Shown: positions 1 to 9,395 of the stretch, piece by piece
Layout of the letters: each line of letters opens with the position of its first letter
Numbering within the stretch: position 1 is the stretch's first letter
NCBI RefSeq assembly: GCF_001690355.1
Contig: NZ_LZHG01000054.1
Span: 1-64,000 of the forward strand
Direction of reading: 5' to 3'
Length of the DNA stretch: 64,000 bases
Origin: Gilliamella sp. Choc4-2
GTDB taxonomy: Bacteria; Pseudomonadota; Gammaproteobacteria; Enterobacterales; Orbaceae
The notes under the pieces: generated by a model
The model's input: only the letters and a program-made list of their open reading frames with translations
What the model was told of the DNA's origin: nothing
The model's database searches: none
Translations under genes and position numbers: made by a program

Positions 1-82
1 CCATGCCGAACTCAGAAGTGAAACGCCGTAGTGCCGATGGTAGTGTGGGTATTACCCATGTGAGAGTAGGGTGCCGCCAGAC
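1..82 (+). rRNA. rrf: 5S ribosomal RNA, 3' part
   Basis: The first 82 bases match the 3' two thirds of the enterobacterial 5S rRNA, including the conserved CCGAACTCAGAAGTGAAACG block at 4-23 and the GAGAGTAGG block near the end. The 5' part lies outside the window, so this is the end of an rRNA operon. The exact 3' end is estimated from pairing of the terminal helix and may be a base or two off. Confidence 0.95.
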
Positions 83-98
83 TTTTTAAATTATAGAG

Positions 99-125
99 AG
101 CCCAGCAGAGATGCTGGGCTTTTTT
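99..125 (+). terminator. rRNA operon terminator
   Basis: A perfect 9-bp stem (99-107 with 112-120, AGCCCAGCA/TGCTGGGCT) has a 4-base loop and is followed by a run of T. It lies 16 bases after the 5S end, so it is the intrinsic terminator of the rRNA operon. Confidence 0.93.
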
Positions 126-208
126 ACGTCTATTAAATAAATTATATAAATGTATGTTAAATAGAATTTATTTAATGTGTAATATGATAAAATCAGTATA
201 GGAATATA

Positions 209-346
209 ATGAAAACATTAATAGCTTTTAATAAACCGTTTAATGTTGTCACTCAATTTTCGCCTCATGAAAAATATCAGACACTAAAAGACTTTATTCC
301 TTTACATAAGTACATGCAATTTCTATTTCTTAGACCTCACCATTAA
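209..346 (+). pseudogene. rluE-like 5' remnant (23S rRNA pseudouridine synthase)
   Basis: A 45-codon frame starts at ATG 209 and reads MKTLIAFNKPFNVVTQF, then a segment ending LKDFIPL. This matches the start of the E. coli RluE catalytic domain, which has LFNKPYDVLPQF and LKEFIPV at the same spacing. RluE modifies U2457 of 23S rRNA and is normally about 200 residues or more. Here similarity stops after residue 32, before the catalytic GRLD motif that should follow, and the frame closes at 344-346. The next 400 bases hold no recognisable continuation, so this is a decayed remnant. A short expressed peptide cannot be excluded. Confidence 0.6.
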
Positions 347-786
347 AGTCATATATTTCATTAATCGTTTTAAAGGTTTACGGTTGCACTCTAAACATTG
401 CAACATCTTATTGAAAATAGAGTTTTATAAAAATTAGATTTCAAAATTCATTTAGTAGAATCTTTTCAAACTACTTTAGTTATTTTTATTAGTTAATATC
501 TGAAGTTTTTAGCCCATTCACTTTTTTCCTCATTTATAAATAGTTGGGTTAGCTATATATGTATGGAATAATTGTTTAATTCTATTCCACTCTTGCTGTT
601 TTTTATATGAATACAATTAATATTCTACATTTTCATATTTAAGTTCTTTTTTATTTTTATTGTGTTATATAATAGAAATTTTCTTATTCATTTTTTAGCA
701 TTATCACGGCTTTCTATTCGCATTACACGGTAAATTATTGCATAATACACAATGTATAAAATACTGATTGTAAATTAGGAATAATT
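347..786. other. AT-rich intergenic region
   Basis: Very AT-rich sequence between the rluE remnant and ubiU. I see no open frame, structured RNA or strong terminator. The last 80 bases presumably contain the ubiU promoter, but I cannot assign its elements. Confidence 0.5.
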
Positions 787-1782
787 ATGGAACTTCTTTG
801 TCCTGCTGGCTCATTGCCATCACTTAAAATTGCTATTGATAACGGAGCTGACGCTGTTTATATTGGTTTAAAGGATGATACCAATGCTCGGCATTTTGCT
901 GGTTTAAATTTTAATGAAAAACGATTAATCGAAGCTTCTGATTATGTGCATAAACGGGGTAAAAAACTTCATATTGCGATTAATACTTTCGCACATCCTA
1001 ATAATTTTCATCGGTGGCAACATGCGGTAGATATAGCAGCCAATATTGGTGCTGATGCCCTTATTATTGCTGATTTAGCTATCCTAGATTATGCTGCTGA
1101 AAAGTATCCTAATATCGAGCGCCATGTTTCTGTGCAAGCTTCATCGACCAATGAGGAGTCAATTAAGTTTTACTATAATAATTTTCAGGTACATCGCATT
1201 GTTTTACCGCGTGTACTTTCGATGCATCAAGTTAAACAGTTATCACAAGTTTCACCCGTTCCGCTTGAAGTGTTTGCTTTTGGTAGTTTGTGTATTATGG
1301 CGGAAGGTCGATGTTATTTGTCATCTTACTTAACTGGCGAATCACCTAATACCGTTGGCGCTTGTTCGCCTGCCAAATTTGTTCGTTGGGAAGAAACAGA
1401 GAAAGGACTGGAGTCAAGATTGAATAATGTGTTAATTGATTGTCATAAGAAAGGCGAAAATGCAGGCTATCCAACACTATGTAAAGGTCGTTATTTTGTT
1501 GGAGATGAGCTTTATCATCCGATCGAGGAGCCAACAAGTTTAAATACCATTGAGCTATTGCCTGAACTGTTTGCCGCAAATATCGCATCGGTTAAAATAG
1601 AAGGTCGTCAGCGTAGCCCAGCTTATGTCGAGCAAGTGACAAAAGTATGGAGACAAGCTATCGATCGCTATAAAGCCAATCCGCAATCGTTCCAAGCAGA
1701 ACAACGTTGGATAGATACGCTAGGTTCGGTGTCAGAAGGCACACAAACAACATTAGGCGCTTATCATCGTAAATGGCAATAA
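787..1782 (+). CDS. ubiU: O2-independent ubiquinone biosynthesis protein UbiU
   Basis: A 331-residue U32-peptidase-family protein, the same length as E. coli UbiU (YhbU) and near-identical in long blocks (MELLCPAG, GLKDDTNARHFAGLNF, VFAFGSLCIMAEGRCYLSSY). UbiU pairs with UbiV, and both carry a [4Fe-4S] cluster. Together with UbiT they hydroxylate the ubiquinone ring without oxygen. The family's cluster cysteines are present in GSLCIMAEGRC, VGACSP and PTLCKGRY. It starts at ATG 787 after a long AT-rich leader and is the first gene of a ubiU-ubiV-csdA-csdE run. The family is peptidase-like by name only. Confidence 0.95.
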   Translation: MELLCPAGSLPSLKIAIDNGADAVYIGLKDDTNARHFAGLNFNEKRLIEASDYVHKRGKKLHIAINTFAHPNNFHRWQHAVDIAANIGADALIIADLAILDYAAEKYPNIERHVSVQASSTNEESIKFYYNNFQVHRIVLPRVLSMHQVKQLSQVSPVPLEVFAFGSLCIMAEGRCYLSSYLTGESPNTVGACSPAKFVRWEETEKGLESRLNNVLIDCHKKGENAGYPTLCKGRYFVGDELYHPIEEPTSLNTIELLPELFAANIASVKIEGRQRSPAYVEQVTKVWRQAIDRYKANPQSFQAEQRWIDTLGSVSEGTQTTLGAYHRKWQ

Positions 1783-1865
1783 GGTGAGTTAGCAATAGAT
1801 AATGTGCTAACAGCATCAAGGTAAATCATTGAAAAAGATCTAACATAAATATAGTGAGCAAAACC

Positions 1866-2744
1866 ATGAAATACGCATTAGGACCAGTGCTTTATTATTG
1901 GCCTAAAACTGAAACAGAAGCTTTTTATTACTCTGCTAAAGAGAGTCAGGCGGATATTATTTATATGGGTGAAACCGTTTGTACTAAACGTCGTGAAATG
2001 AAAGTCGCTAATTGGCTTGAGCTGGCAAAAGAGATCGCAAAATCAGGCAAGCAAGTTGTGCTGTCAACATTGGCTTTGCTTGAGGCTCCATCGGAACTTA
2101 ATGAGTTGCGGCAATTAATAAATAATGGTGATTTTTTGGTTGAAGCCAACGATTTGGCGGCAATTAACATTGCACAAGAACATAAGTTGCCGTTTGTTGC
2201 TGGCCCAGCCATTAACTGTTATAACGCTTTAACTTTAAAATTATTACAAAAACAAGGTATGGTTCGCTGGTGTATGCCGGTTGAGCTTTCTCGTGATTGG
2301 TTGAGCAATGTTCTTAAACAGCTTGAGAGTTTAAATATCGCACGAAATTTTGAAGTTGAAGTCTTCAGCTATGGTTATTTACCTTTGGCTTATTCAGCTC
2401 GCTGTTTCACTGCAAGATCGGAAGATAAGCCTAAAGATAAATGCGAAACTTGTTGTATTAAGTATCCTGTTGGACGTGAGGTGTTTTCGCAAGAACAACA
2501 GAAAGTATTTGTGTTAAACGGCATTCAGACTCAAAGCGGTTATTGTTACAATTTGGGAAATAATTTAAAAGAGATGAAAGAATTGGTCGATATTATTAGA
2601 ATTTCACCGCTTGGTATTGAAACACTTGATATTATTAAGCTGTTCAAAGCTAACGAAGATGGATTAAATCCACTGCAAATTGAACATAACCGAGATTGTA
2701 ATGGTTACTGGAATGGGATTGCCGGACTTGAACTTACTCAATAA
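1866..2744 (+). CDS. ubiV: O2-independent ubiquinone biosynthesis protein UbiV
   Basis: A 292-residue partner of UbiU, matching E. coli UbiV (YhbV) from MKYxLGPVLxYWPK to the C-terminal DCNGYW..AGLELTQ. Cysteines that fit the family's [4Fe-4S] ligands are seen in GETVCTKRR, SARCFTARSEDKPKDKC and CETCCIKYP. ATG 1866 was chosen because it gives the family's N-terminus. An in-frame GTG at 1854 would add four residues but has no better ribosome site. The 3' end overlaps the start of csdA, which suggests translational coupling. Confidence 0.95.
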   Translation: MKYALGPVLYYWPKTETEAFYYSAKESQADIIYMGETVCTKRREMKVANWLELAKEIAKSGKQVVLSTLALLEAPSELNELRQLINNGDFLVEANDLAAINIAQEHKLPFVAGPAINCYNALTLKLLQKQGMVRWCMPVELSRDWLSNVLKQLESLNIARNFEVEVFSYGYLPLAYSARCFTARSEDKPKDKCETCCIKYPVGREVFSQEQQKVFVLNGIQTQSGYCYNLGNNLKEMKELVDIIRISPLGIETLDIIKLFKANEDGLNPLQIEHNRDCNGYWNGIAGLELTQ

Positions 2745-3924
2745 GCATTTTCTGCCTGAACAGTTTCGGGGAAATTTTCCTGCGCTTAATAGTGAAAGCG
2801 TATATCTTGATTCGGCAGCAACAGCACTTAAACCGCAAGCCTTGGTCGATGTAACACTAATGTATTATGCCAAGAATACAGCTACTGCAAAACGTAGTTT
2901 ACACCAAGATGCTTTGCAAGTAACTGCAACAATTGATAAGGCTAGACAAAATGTTGCTGATTTAATTCATGCTAATAGTAGTGCTGAAATTATCTGGACA
3001 CGGGGTGCAACCGAGTCAATTAATTTAATTACACAAAGCTATGCCCGCTCGTTGTTACAACCTGGTGATGAAATTATTGTGAGTGAATTAGAGCATCATA
3101 GTAATTTATTACCTTGGTTGATTGTGGCTAAGCAAACAAGGGCTAAAGTCATAAAATGGTCGTCCGATGTTAATGAATTATCGTCGTTAATGTCAGAGAA
3201 GACGAAAATTGTTGCAATCACCCAAATGTCAAATGTAACAGGTTTTTGTCCTGATTTGTCTGCAATTAGTTGTATTGTTCATCAATATGATGCTGTTTTA
3301 GTGGTGGATGGTGCGCAAGGTGTTGTTCATCATGCAATTAATGTTAACCAGTTAGATATCGATTTTTATGTCTTTTCTGCCCATAAATTGTATGGTCCAA
3401 CGGGGCTTGGCGTTTTATATGGTAAAAAGGCATTACTTGAGCACATGTCGGTTTGGCATGGTGGTGGTAAAATGCTAAAAAGCGCTTCGTTTGATGATTT
3501 TATTCAAGAAGATATTCCTTATAAATTTGAAGCTGGCACACCTAATATTGCAGGTATTGTTGGTTTTGATGCCGTACTTGAGTGGTTAAAAAGTTGGGAT
3601 AATAAGCAAACAGAAAACTACACAAAACAGCTAGCTTATTACGCAAAATCACAACTAAACCAATTTGCAGGTATTCAATTTTATAGTGTGGATGATAGCT
3701 CGATAATCACTTTTAATATCAATAATATTCATCATAATGATATTGCTATTTTGTTAAGTGAACAAAATATTGCCATCCGTACTGGTCAGCTTTGTGCACA
3801 GCCTTTGATGAATAAATTAGGATGCCACGGAGTGGTTCGTGTTTCATTGATGCCATATAATAATCAGCAAGATGTGGATAAACTTATTTCAGTATTGCAA
3901 AATTCAATTGAAATATTAGAGTAA
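2713..3924 (+). CDS. csdA: Cysteine desulfurase CsdA
   Basis: A class V PLP-dependent aminotransferase fold of about 403 residues, close to E. coli CsdA (401). It takes sulfur from cysteine as a persulfide. The PLP lysine is in FSAHKLYGPTG, the pocket motif VVDGAQGVVH is present, and the persulfide cysteine is in RTGQLCAQPLM. The start is uncertain: ATG 2713 and ATG 2701 both lie inside ubiV, and TTG 2728 would give an N-terminus (MNLLNKHF..) most like E. coli. Overlap with ubiV and the following csdE point to one operon. CsdA is preferred over SufS because csdE is adjacent and no suf genes are seen. Confidence 0.92.
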   Translation: MGLPDLNLLNKHFLPEQFRGNFPALNSESVYLDSAATALKPQALVDVTLMYYAKNTATAKRSLHQDALQVTATIDKARQNVADLIHANSSAEIIWTRGATESINLITQSYARSLLQPGDEIIVSELEHHSNLLPWLIVAKQTRAKVIKWSSDVNELSSLMSEKTKIVAITQMSNVTGFCPDLSAISCIVHQYDAVLVVDGAQGVVHHAINVNQLDIDFYVFSAHKLYGPTGLGVLYGKKALLEHMSVWHGGGKMLKSASFDDFIQEDIPYKFEAGTPNIAGIVGFDAVLEWLKSWDNKQTENYTKQLAYYAKSQLNQFAGIQFYSVDDSSIITFNINNIHHNDIAILLSEQNIAIRTGQLCAQPLMNKLGCHGVVRVSLMPYNNQQDVDKLISVLQNSIEILE

Positions 3925-3992
3925 TTTTATACTGAAACGTATAGTTTCCTGAAACTTTTTTACAAACAGTTAACCGTAAATAGGTCAATATT

Positions 3993-4388
3993 ATGCTATC
4001 ACAGCAAAACTTAACCAAATTATTCGCAAAGCAACATAATTGGCAAGATCGTTATCGACAGTTAGTGATGTTAGCAAAGCAATTGCCTGATTTTCCTGAA
4101 GAGCAAAAGACAGCGCAAAATCAAGTCAATGGCTGTGAAAACCGAGTTTGGTTGACTTATCAAAAACAGACAGATAATACCTATGTTTTTAGTGGTGATA
4201 GTGAGGGTCGAATTGTAAAAGGTTTAATGGCAATTTTAGTGATTATTGCTAATAATAAAACTGCCAAAGAAATTCTCTCAATCAATTTTCAATCCATATT
4301 AAATGAATTTAAAATAACAGCTGAACTCAGCCAATCACGATTGCATGGGTTGGTGAAATTAATCGAGCGCATTCAATCTATAGTATAA
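3993..4388 (+). CDS. csdE: Sulfur acceptor protein CsdE
   Basis: A 131-residue SufE/CsdE-fold protein. It accepts persulfide sulfur from CsdA and boosts its activity. The acceptor cysteine lies in the family motif VNGCENRVWL, as in E. coli CsdE. It is somewhat shorter than E. coli CsdE (147). It follows csdA after 68 bases that contain a short GAAAC/GTTTC inverted repeat. The next gene, dolP, is convergent with only 3 bases between the stop codons and no obvious terminator. In E. coli the CsdA-CsdE pair feeds the tRNA dehydratase TcdA; no tcdA is visible here. Confidence 0.92.
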   Translation: MLSQQNLTKLFAKQHNWQDRYRQLVMLAKQLPDFPEEQKTAQNQVNGCENRVWLTYQKQTDNTYVFSGDSEGRIVKGLMAILVIIANNKTAKEILSINFQSILNEFKITAELSQSRLHGLVKLIERIQSIV

Positions 4389-4391
4389 TAA

Positions 4392-4970
4392 TTAATCTTC
4401 TGGATAAGTAAATAGCATTATTACTTTTTTAACACCGCTGACTTTGCTTGCAACTTCAGCGGCAACCCTACCTTCTTCTTGCGTGACGATGCCCATTAAA
4501 AAAACTTCACTGTTTTCGGTAACTACTTTGATTTTTCTTGCTTTCGTATCTGCATTTAGTATAAGTTGCGATTTAACTTTTGTTGTTATCCATGTGTCAT
4601 TTGTGATTGTGCCTGCACCAATAATTTTTCCAATACGGATTTGATTAAATATTTTTTTTATACCGTCAATTTCAGCGACTAGACTTTCAGCCTTCATACT
4701 TTGCTCATTATTTCCTTGACCAGTTAAAAGGACATTGCTGTCATAAACACTTGTTGAAATCCGTGAACCAACAAATTCTGAGGCATTATCTTTTAGTTTC
4801 ATACCAATTTTGGAATTAAGTGTCGTATCGTCAACTTGTGTTCCAGCTGTTCGAGGATCGCTAGCAACCTTTGCTGTGGCTGTGGCACCCGCACCAATTA
4901 CTGCTGCAACACAGCCTTGTAACATTAATGCACTTGACATTAAAATTACTGTTAAGGCAAATTTTTTCAT
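4392..4970 (-). CDS. dolP: BON-domain outer-membrane lipoprotein DolP
   Basis: A 192-residue lipoprotein with a signal peptide and lipobox LQGC, so Cys20 becomes the lipidated residue. Two BON domains follow (about residues 50-118 and 125-190). It matches E. coli DolP (YraP) along its length, for example GTQVDDTTL, NDTWITTKVKSQL and ENSEVFLMGIVT. DolP sits on the inner face of the outer membrane, binds anionic phospholipid and supports envelope integrity and BamA folding. A good ribosome site (AAGGAG on the minus strand) precedes the ATG. It stands apart from the yraM/yraN/diaA cluster that is its usual neighbourhood in E. coli. Confidence 0.93.
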   Translation of the reverse strand: MKKFALTVILMSSALMLQGCVAAVIGAGATATAKVASDPRTAGTQVDDTTLNSKIGMKLKDNASEFVGSRISTSVYDSNVLLTGQGNNEQSMKAESLVAEIDGIKKIFNQIRIGKIIGAGTITNDTWITTKVKSQLILNADTKARKIKVVTENSEVFLMGIVTQEEGRVAAEVASKVSGVKKVIMLFTYPED

Positions 4971-4995
4971 TATAACTCCTTCAATTTATGGCTAA

Positions 4996-5199
4996 GCAAT
5001 ATGTAGACAAAGATAGAATTACATTTCATTATGCCTTGGGGAAAGTAATTTGCAAAATAATTTTATTGTTATTTTAATGATAATAATTTAATTTCTACCA
5101 AAATAAATAGCTTAGAAAATAATGGCACAATTTCTCTTTACAACTACAATATGCTATCTTCTTATATTAAACAATATAGTTGTGTTTATTAGTTTAAGT
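4996..5199. other. AT-rich region upstream of dolP
   Basis: Holds the presumed dolP promoter (leftward). I see no gene here. It runs into the decayed gene at 5200-5673. Confidence 0.4.
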
Positions 5200-5673
5200 A
5201 TGGATCAAGATTTTATTTATTGGCTTTATGGTTTATCTGCACCAATGGCGCAAGCTAGGGAATTGATTCTTGAGAGGCATGCACCTTTGATATGATTGCT
5301 GATGGACATGCTCTCTAGATATTATCTAATGTATTGTCGATTTACTGAATTAGACAGGTATAAATACAAGATAATCATCAAAAAGTGTTATTAGAATTAG
5401 TTGAACAAACTTTTTATGTATGTGGCTATAGTGGCTTCGTAACTGGGGTTATGTGCGTATAGGATATGTGTTAAGTATTGGTATTACCAATAAATATATT
5501 ACCGAATAAAAAACACTATGGATTTTCTTAAGAATAGCTGTTGGTTCTCAATATTTTTATTAATCGTGGATAACTATTTTACTGGTTAGTCGATTGGATT
5601 TGAATTTTGGGAAACACTCAATAATAAAGAAAATCTTGAAGTATTATGCGGTGAATTAAGCCGAGTATCATAA
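5200..5673 (+). pseudogene. Decayed protein-coding gene, family not recognised
   Basis: Protein-like segments follow one another on the plus strand in changing frames. ATG 5200 reads MDQDFIYWLYGLSAPMAQAR to a stop at 5293. From 5364, in another frame, comes IQDNHQKVLLELVEQTF, then CGYSGFVTGVM. From 5462, in a third frame, comes GYVLSIGITNKYITE. The last piece, back in the first frame, reads IGFEFWETLNNKENLEVL and stops at 5671-5673. The composition looks like real coding sequence broken by several indels. I do not recognise the family. The remaining bases to 5898 hold no gene that I can see. Confidence 0.5.
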
Positions 5674-5898
5674 ACACATACCATGAAAATATTAATTAGA
5701 GACAAGGATTCATCTTGATAAACACAAATTAATTGTTTGTGGTGCCTAAATCAATATCGATTGAATAATGCATAAACTCTCTGAATAATATAATAATTGT
5801 CTATTGTTTAGATTATATACTAGCGATTACCAGAATTGCAAAAATGATACTAAAGATTAGTAAAATAGGTTTATCTATAATCTTTAAATATAATTATT

Positions 5899-7233
5899 TT
5901 ATTCGTTAATTTTTGTAATTTGACTAATAAGTTTACCTTTTTTCAGCCTTGTTACGATAATGTCACCAATAGCAACTTGCTCAGAGCGACGAACTACTGT
6001 GTTGTCTTGGTTCGTGGTAACTGAATAACCTCGTTCAAGTGTAGCTAGAGGACTAACATTATTAAGTTGAGAGGTTTGTAAAATAAATTGATGTTGTGAT
6101 ATTGTTAACCTTTGTTTAATTAAATTGATTAGTTGCTGTTTTTTTTGCCATGTAACTTGCCCTAGATAAACAATATTATTTTGTGGAGATACTCGTAATA
6201 ATCGTTTATCAAGTGCATTATAGCGATTTGACAGTCTGATCAAATATTGCTGAATATTTTTAGATAATGAATGGCGATAAGTTAAGAGTTGACTCAATTG
6301 TTTTTCTAGCTTTGTTTGTGGATGTTGAGTTTGCAATTGATGTCGCCATTTATTGAGTTTTTCTCGACACTGCATTAAATAATAATCCATTGCCATGGAT
6401 AAATGCTGTTCTTGAGTCTGCAAACGTTTCTCTTGTTCTAAGCTATCTTGGCTAACAAGCTCTGCTGCCGCAGATGGCGTTGCTGCTCTTACATCAGCCA
6501 CAAAATCGGCAATCGTAAAATCAATTTCATGCCCAATGGCACTGACAATAGGTAATTGACTTGCAAAAATAGCTCTTGCCACCACTTCTTCATTAAATGA
6601 CCATAAATCTTCAATCGACCCCCCACCCCGACCAACTATTAAGATGTCACATTCTTGACGAATGTTGGCAATGTGAATCATTTTAGCAATTTGCTCGGCT
6701 GCTTCGATACCTTGTACTTGTGTTGGGTAAATAATTAAATGCAAACTCGGATCTCGGCGTTTTAATATCTGACAAATATCATGTAATGCCGCACCTGTTG
6801 ATGAAGTGATAATTCCAACTGTGCGAATATTTTTAGGGAGTGGCTTTTTGTAAATAGCATCAAACATTCCTTTATCAGAAAGCCGTTTTTTTAACTGTTC
6901 AAATTTTTGTTGTAATAGCCCGGCACCTGCTGGCTGAATTTTATCAATAACCAGTTGATATTCACCACGAGCTTCGTACAAGGTTACTGTTGCTCTAACT
7001 AAAACCTGTTGTCCATTTTGTGGAGTAAAACCTACCCGAAAATTACTGTTGCGAAACATCGCACAACGAACTTGTGCGCTATCGTCTTTTAACGAAAAAT
7101 ACCAATGACCTGATGATGGACGTGAAAAGTTAGAAACTTCTCCCATTAACCAGATCTGCCCAATTGCATCAGACAGTAAATCTTTAACGATTTGATTAAG
7201 ATCTTTGACCGATAAAACCGAGCTATTTTGCAT
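5899..7233 (-). CDS. xseA: Exodeoxyribonuclease VII large subunit
   Basis: A 444-residue protein (E. coli XseA has 456). The N-terminal OB-fold (about 1-100: SVKDLNQIVKDLL, WLMGEVSNFSRPSSGHWYFSLKD) binds single-stranded DNA. The catalytic domain has IGIITSxTGAALHDI-type, DILIVGRGGGSIEDLW and PIVSAIGHEIDFTIADFVAD blocks, and a long helical C-terminal region follows. With XseB it degrades single-stranded DNA from both ends. xseB is not in the window. It lies 30 bases downstream of xthA on the same strand, so two DNA repair nucleases are probably cotranscribed. Confidence 0.95.
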   Translation of the reverse strand: MQNSSVLSVKDLNQIVKDLLSDAIGQIWLMGEVSNFSRPSSGHWYFSLKDDSAQVRCAMFRNSNFRVGFTPQNGQQVLVRATVTLYEARGEYQLVIDKIQPAGAGLLQQKFEQLKKRLSDKGMFDAIYKKPLPKNIRTVGIITSSTGAALHDICQILKRRDPSLHLIIYPTQVQGIEAAEQIAKMIHIANIRQECDILIVGRGGGSIEDLWSFNEEVVARAIFASQLPIVSAIGHEIDFTIADFVADVRAATPSAAAELVSQDSLEQEKRLQTQEQHLSMAMDYYLMQCREKLNKWRHQLQTQHPQTKLEKQLSQLLTYRHSLSKNIQQYLIRLSNRYNALDKRLLRVSPQNNIVYLGQVTWQKKQQLINLIKQRLTISQHQFILQTSQLNNVSPLATLERGYSVTTNQDNTVVRRSEQVAIGDIIVTRLKKGKLISQITKINE

Positions 7234-7263
7234 GTGATGATCCTTTATTGTGATGATACAGAT

Positions 7264-8070
7264 TTATACTAAATCAAATTTAGCCCAAATTGGAGCATGG
7301 TCAGAGGGTTTTTCCATTGCTCGAATAGCATAATCAATCCCTGTTTGTTGACAGTGTGCTAGCAATTTTTGACTAGCTAAAATTAAATCAATCCTAAGAC
7401 CAGTATCTGTTTCAAACCCTTTTGAGCGGTAATCGAACCATGAATATTCTTGCTTTGTTGGATGTTCGTTACGGTAAGTATCAATAAAGCCAAGTGACAT
7501 TAAATTGTTGATCCATTCACGCTCTTGCGGCAAAAATGAACATTTACCTGTACGAAGCCAACGTTTACGGCTTTCTTCTGAAATACCAATATCTAAATCA
7601 GTTGGACTGATGTTCATATCCCCCATAATTAAAGTTAATTGATTATTTAATTGATATTCTTGTAAATAATTATTCAGATCTTGATAAAATTTACGTTTAG
7701 CTGGGTATTTAGTTTCATGATGTAAACTTTCACCTTGCGGAAAATAACCATTAATTACGGTTAAATTCCCTTTACTAGTAGGTAATTCGGCCATAATTAA
7801 ACGGCATTGTGCTTCATCCCCATCGGTTGGAAAACCGCATTGTACCGACAGAGGTTTTTGCTTTGTTAGTAAAGCAACTCCGTAATGTCCTTTTTGCCCA
7901 TGATAGTTTAGGTAATAACCAAATGGTTCAAGCTCAGCAATAGGAAACTGGTTGTTATGGACTTTCGTTTCTTGTAAACCAATTACATCAGGCTGGTATT
8001 TATCAATAATAGCTGCTAATTGGTGAATTCGGGCACGAAGGCTGTTAATATTAAATGAGATAACATTCAT
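7264..8070 (-). CDS. xthA: Exodeoxyribonuclease III
   Basis: A 268-residue enzyme of the exonuclease III/AP endonuclease family, the same length as E. coli XthA. Active-site blocks are visible: [18 protein letters not shown] (metal-binding Glu), [24 protein letters not shown] (Asp and Asn) and the C-terminal [10 protein letters not shown] (catalytic Asp-His). It incises DNA at abasic sites and digests 3' ends during base-excision repair. It is the upstream gene of an xthA-xseA pair. Confidence 0.96.
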   Translation of the reverse strand: MNVISFNINSLRARIHQLAAIIDKYQPDVIGLQETKVHNNQFPIAELEPFGYYLNYHGQKGHYGVALLTKQKPLSVQCGFPTDGDEAQCRLIMAELPTSKGNLTVINGYFPQGESLHHETKYPAKRKFYQDLNNYLQEYQLNNQLTLIMGDMNISPTDLDIGISEESRKRWLRTGKCSFLPQEREWINNLMSLGFIDTYRNEHPTKQEYSWFDYRSKGFETDTGLRIDLILASQKLLAHCQQTGIDYAIRAMEKPSDHAPIWAKFDLV

Positions 8071-8185
8071 GTTGATTTATTGTCTTGTATTTGATGTTCT
8101 AAATACGCATCGTACCAAAAATACGTTATACTGTTAAGCTATTACAGAAAAAACAACTCTTTGTGATAATAAGGAACAATCCAAT

Positions 8186-9307
8186 ATGTTTAAGGAACTA
8201 CTTGCCTTACGCGATAAAATTGATGAAGTTGATCAATCTATTTTATCTTTAATTATAAAGCGATTAGCGTTAGTTGCTGAAGTTGGCGAAGTAAAAAGCA
8301 AGTACGGTATTCCCATCTATGATCCTCAACGCGAAGCCGATATGCTAGCTAAAAGACGGCAAGAGGCTAAAGAGCAAGGTGTTTCTCCTGTTTTAATGGA
8401 AGATATTTTACGTCGTTTGATGCGTGAATCTTATATTAGCGAAAATGATAAAGGTTTTAAAAAAGTCTATAGTGGTCAAGGATCAATAGTGATTGTTGGT
8501 GGTAATGGGCAAATGGGGCGATTGTTTGCTCGTTTATTTACCTTATCTGGGTATCAAGTTAAAACATTAGGTTCAAAAACGATGCATCAAGCAGCCGAAG
8601 TGGTTACTGATGCAGCGGCAGTTATCATGACGGTACCTATTAACAAAACTTGTGAAATTATTAAACAGCTACCACCATTACCCAAAGATTGCATTTTAAC
8701 GGATCTTACATCCATAAAGGCTAAACCTCTCCAAGAAATGCTTGATAAGCATCAAGGTCCTGTCGTTGGTTTACATCCAATGTTTGGTCCGGATGTTCCG
8801 AATTTAGCAAAACAAATTATTGTTTATTGCCAAGGGCGTGATCCCGCCAAATATCAATGGTTAATTGAGCAAATGCGAATTTGGGGTGCTAATTTATGTG
8901 CAATTGATGCTAAAGAACATGACAAATGTATGTCGTTCATCCAAGCATTACGTCATTTCACTTCGTTTTCATATGGTGTCAATTTACAACGAGAACAAGC
9001 TGATTTAGAGCAATTGATCGCACTTTCTTCTCCTATTTATCGACTTGAGCTGATGATGATTGGGCGATTGTTTGCTCAAGATCCTGAGCTGTATGCCGAT
9101 ATCATTATGGCATCAGATGATAATATCGAATTAATCAAACGTTATTATGATTGCTTTGGAAAAATGGTTGAGGTTATTGAAGAGCGCGATAAAGCTAAAT
9201 TTGTTGATAATTTTAATGAAGTTTCCAAATGGTTTGGTAATTATGCCAAGCATTTTATAAAAGAAAGCCAAGCTTTATTGAAATTGGCTAATGATAATCG
9301 TGAATAA
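8186..9307 (+). CDS. tyrA: Bifunctional chorismate mutase/prephenate dehydrogenase TyrA
   Basis: A 373-residue fusion enzyme, the same length as E. coli TyrA. An AroQ-type chorismate mutase covers about residues 1-90 ([13 protein letters not shown]). The prephenate dehydrogenase half has an NAD-binding GGNGQMG near residue 106 and the catalytic His197 in GLHPMFGPD. It converts chorismate to prephenate and then to 4-hydroxyphenylpyruvate for tyrosine. The gene is divergent from xthA, and GGAACA upstream can serve as a ribosome site. I see no leader peptide or attenuator in the 115-base gap. aroF, its E. coli partner, is absent. Confidence 0.96.
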   Translation: MFKELLALRDKIDEVDQSILSLIIKRLALVAEVGEVKSKYGIPIYDPQREADMLAKRRQEAKEQGVSPVLMEDILRRLMRESYISENDKGFKKVYSGQGSIVIVGGNGQMGRLFARLFTLSGYQVKTLGSKTMHQAAEVVTDAAAVIMTVPINKTCEIIKQLPPLPKDCILTDLTSIKAKPLQEMLDKHQGPVVGLHPMFGPDVPNLAKQIIVYCQGRDPAKYQWLIEQMRIWGANLCAIDAKEHDKCMSFIQALRHFTSFSYGVNLQREQADLEQLIALSSPIYRLELMMIGRLFAQDPELYADIIMASDDNIELIKRYYDCFGKMVEVIEERDKAKFVDNFNEVSKWFGNYAKHFIKESQALLKLANDNRE

Positions 9308-9395
9308 TTCGTATGAAATTTTTTTGAAGGATAATGAAAAAAACTAATTATTGATAAGAGCTGTCTAAAAAGTAGGTCTGAGTATGAGGAAAAAA

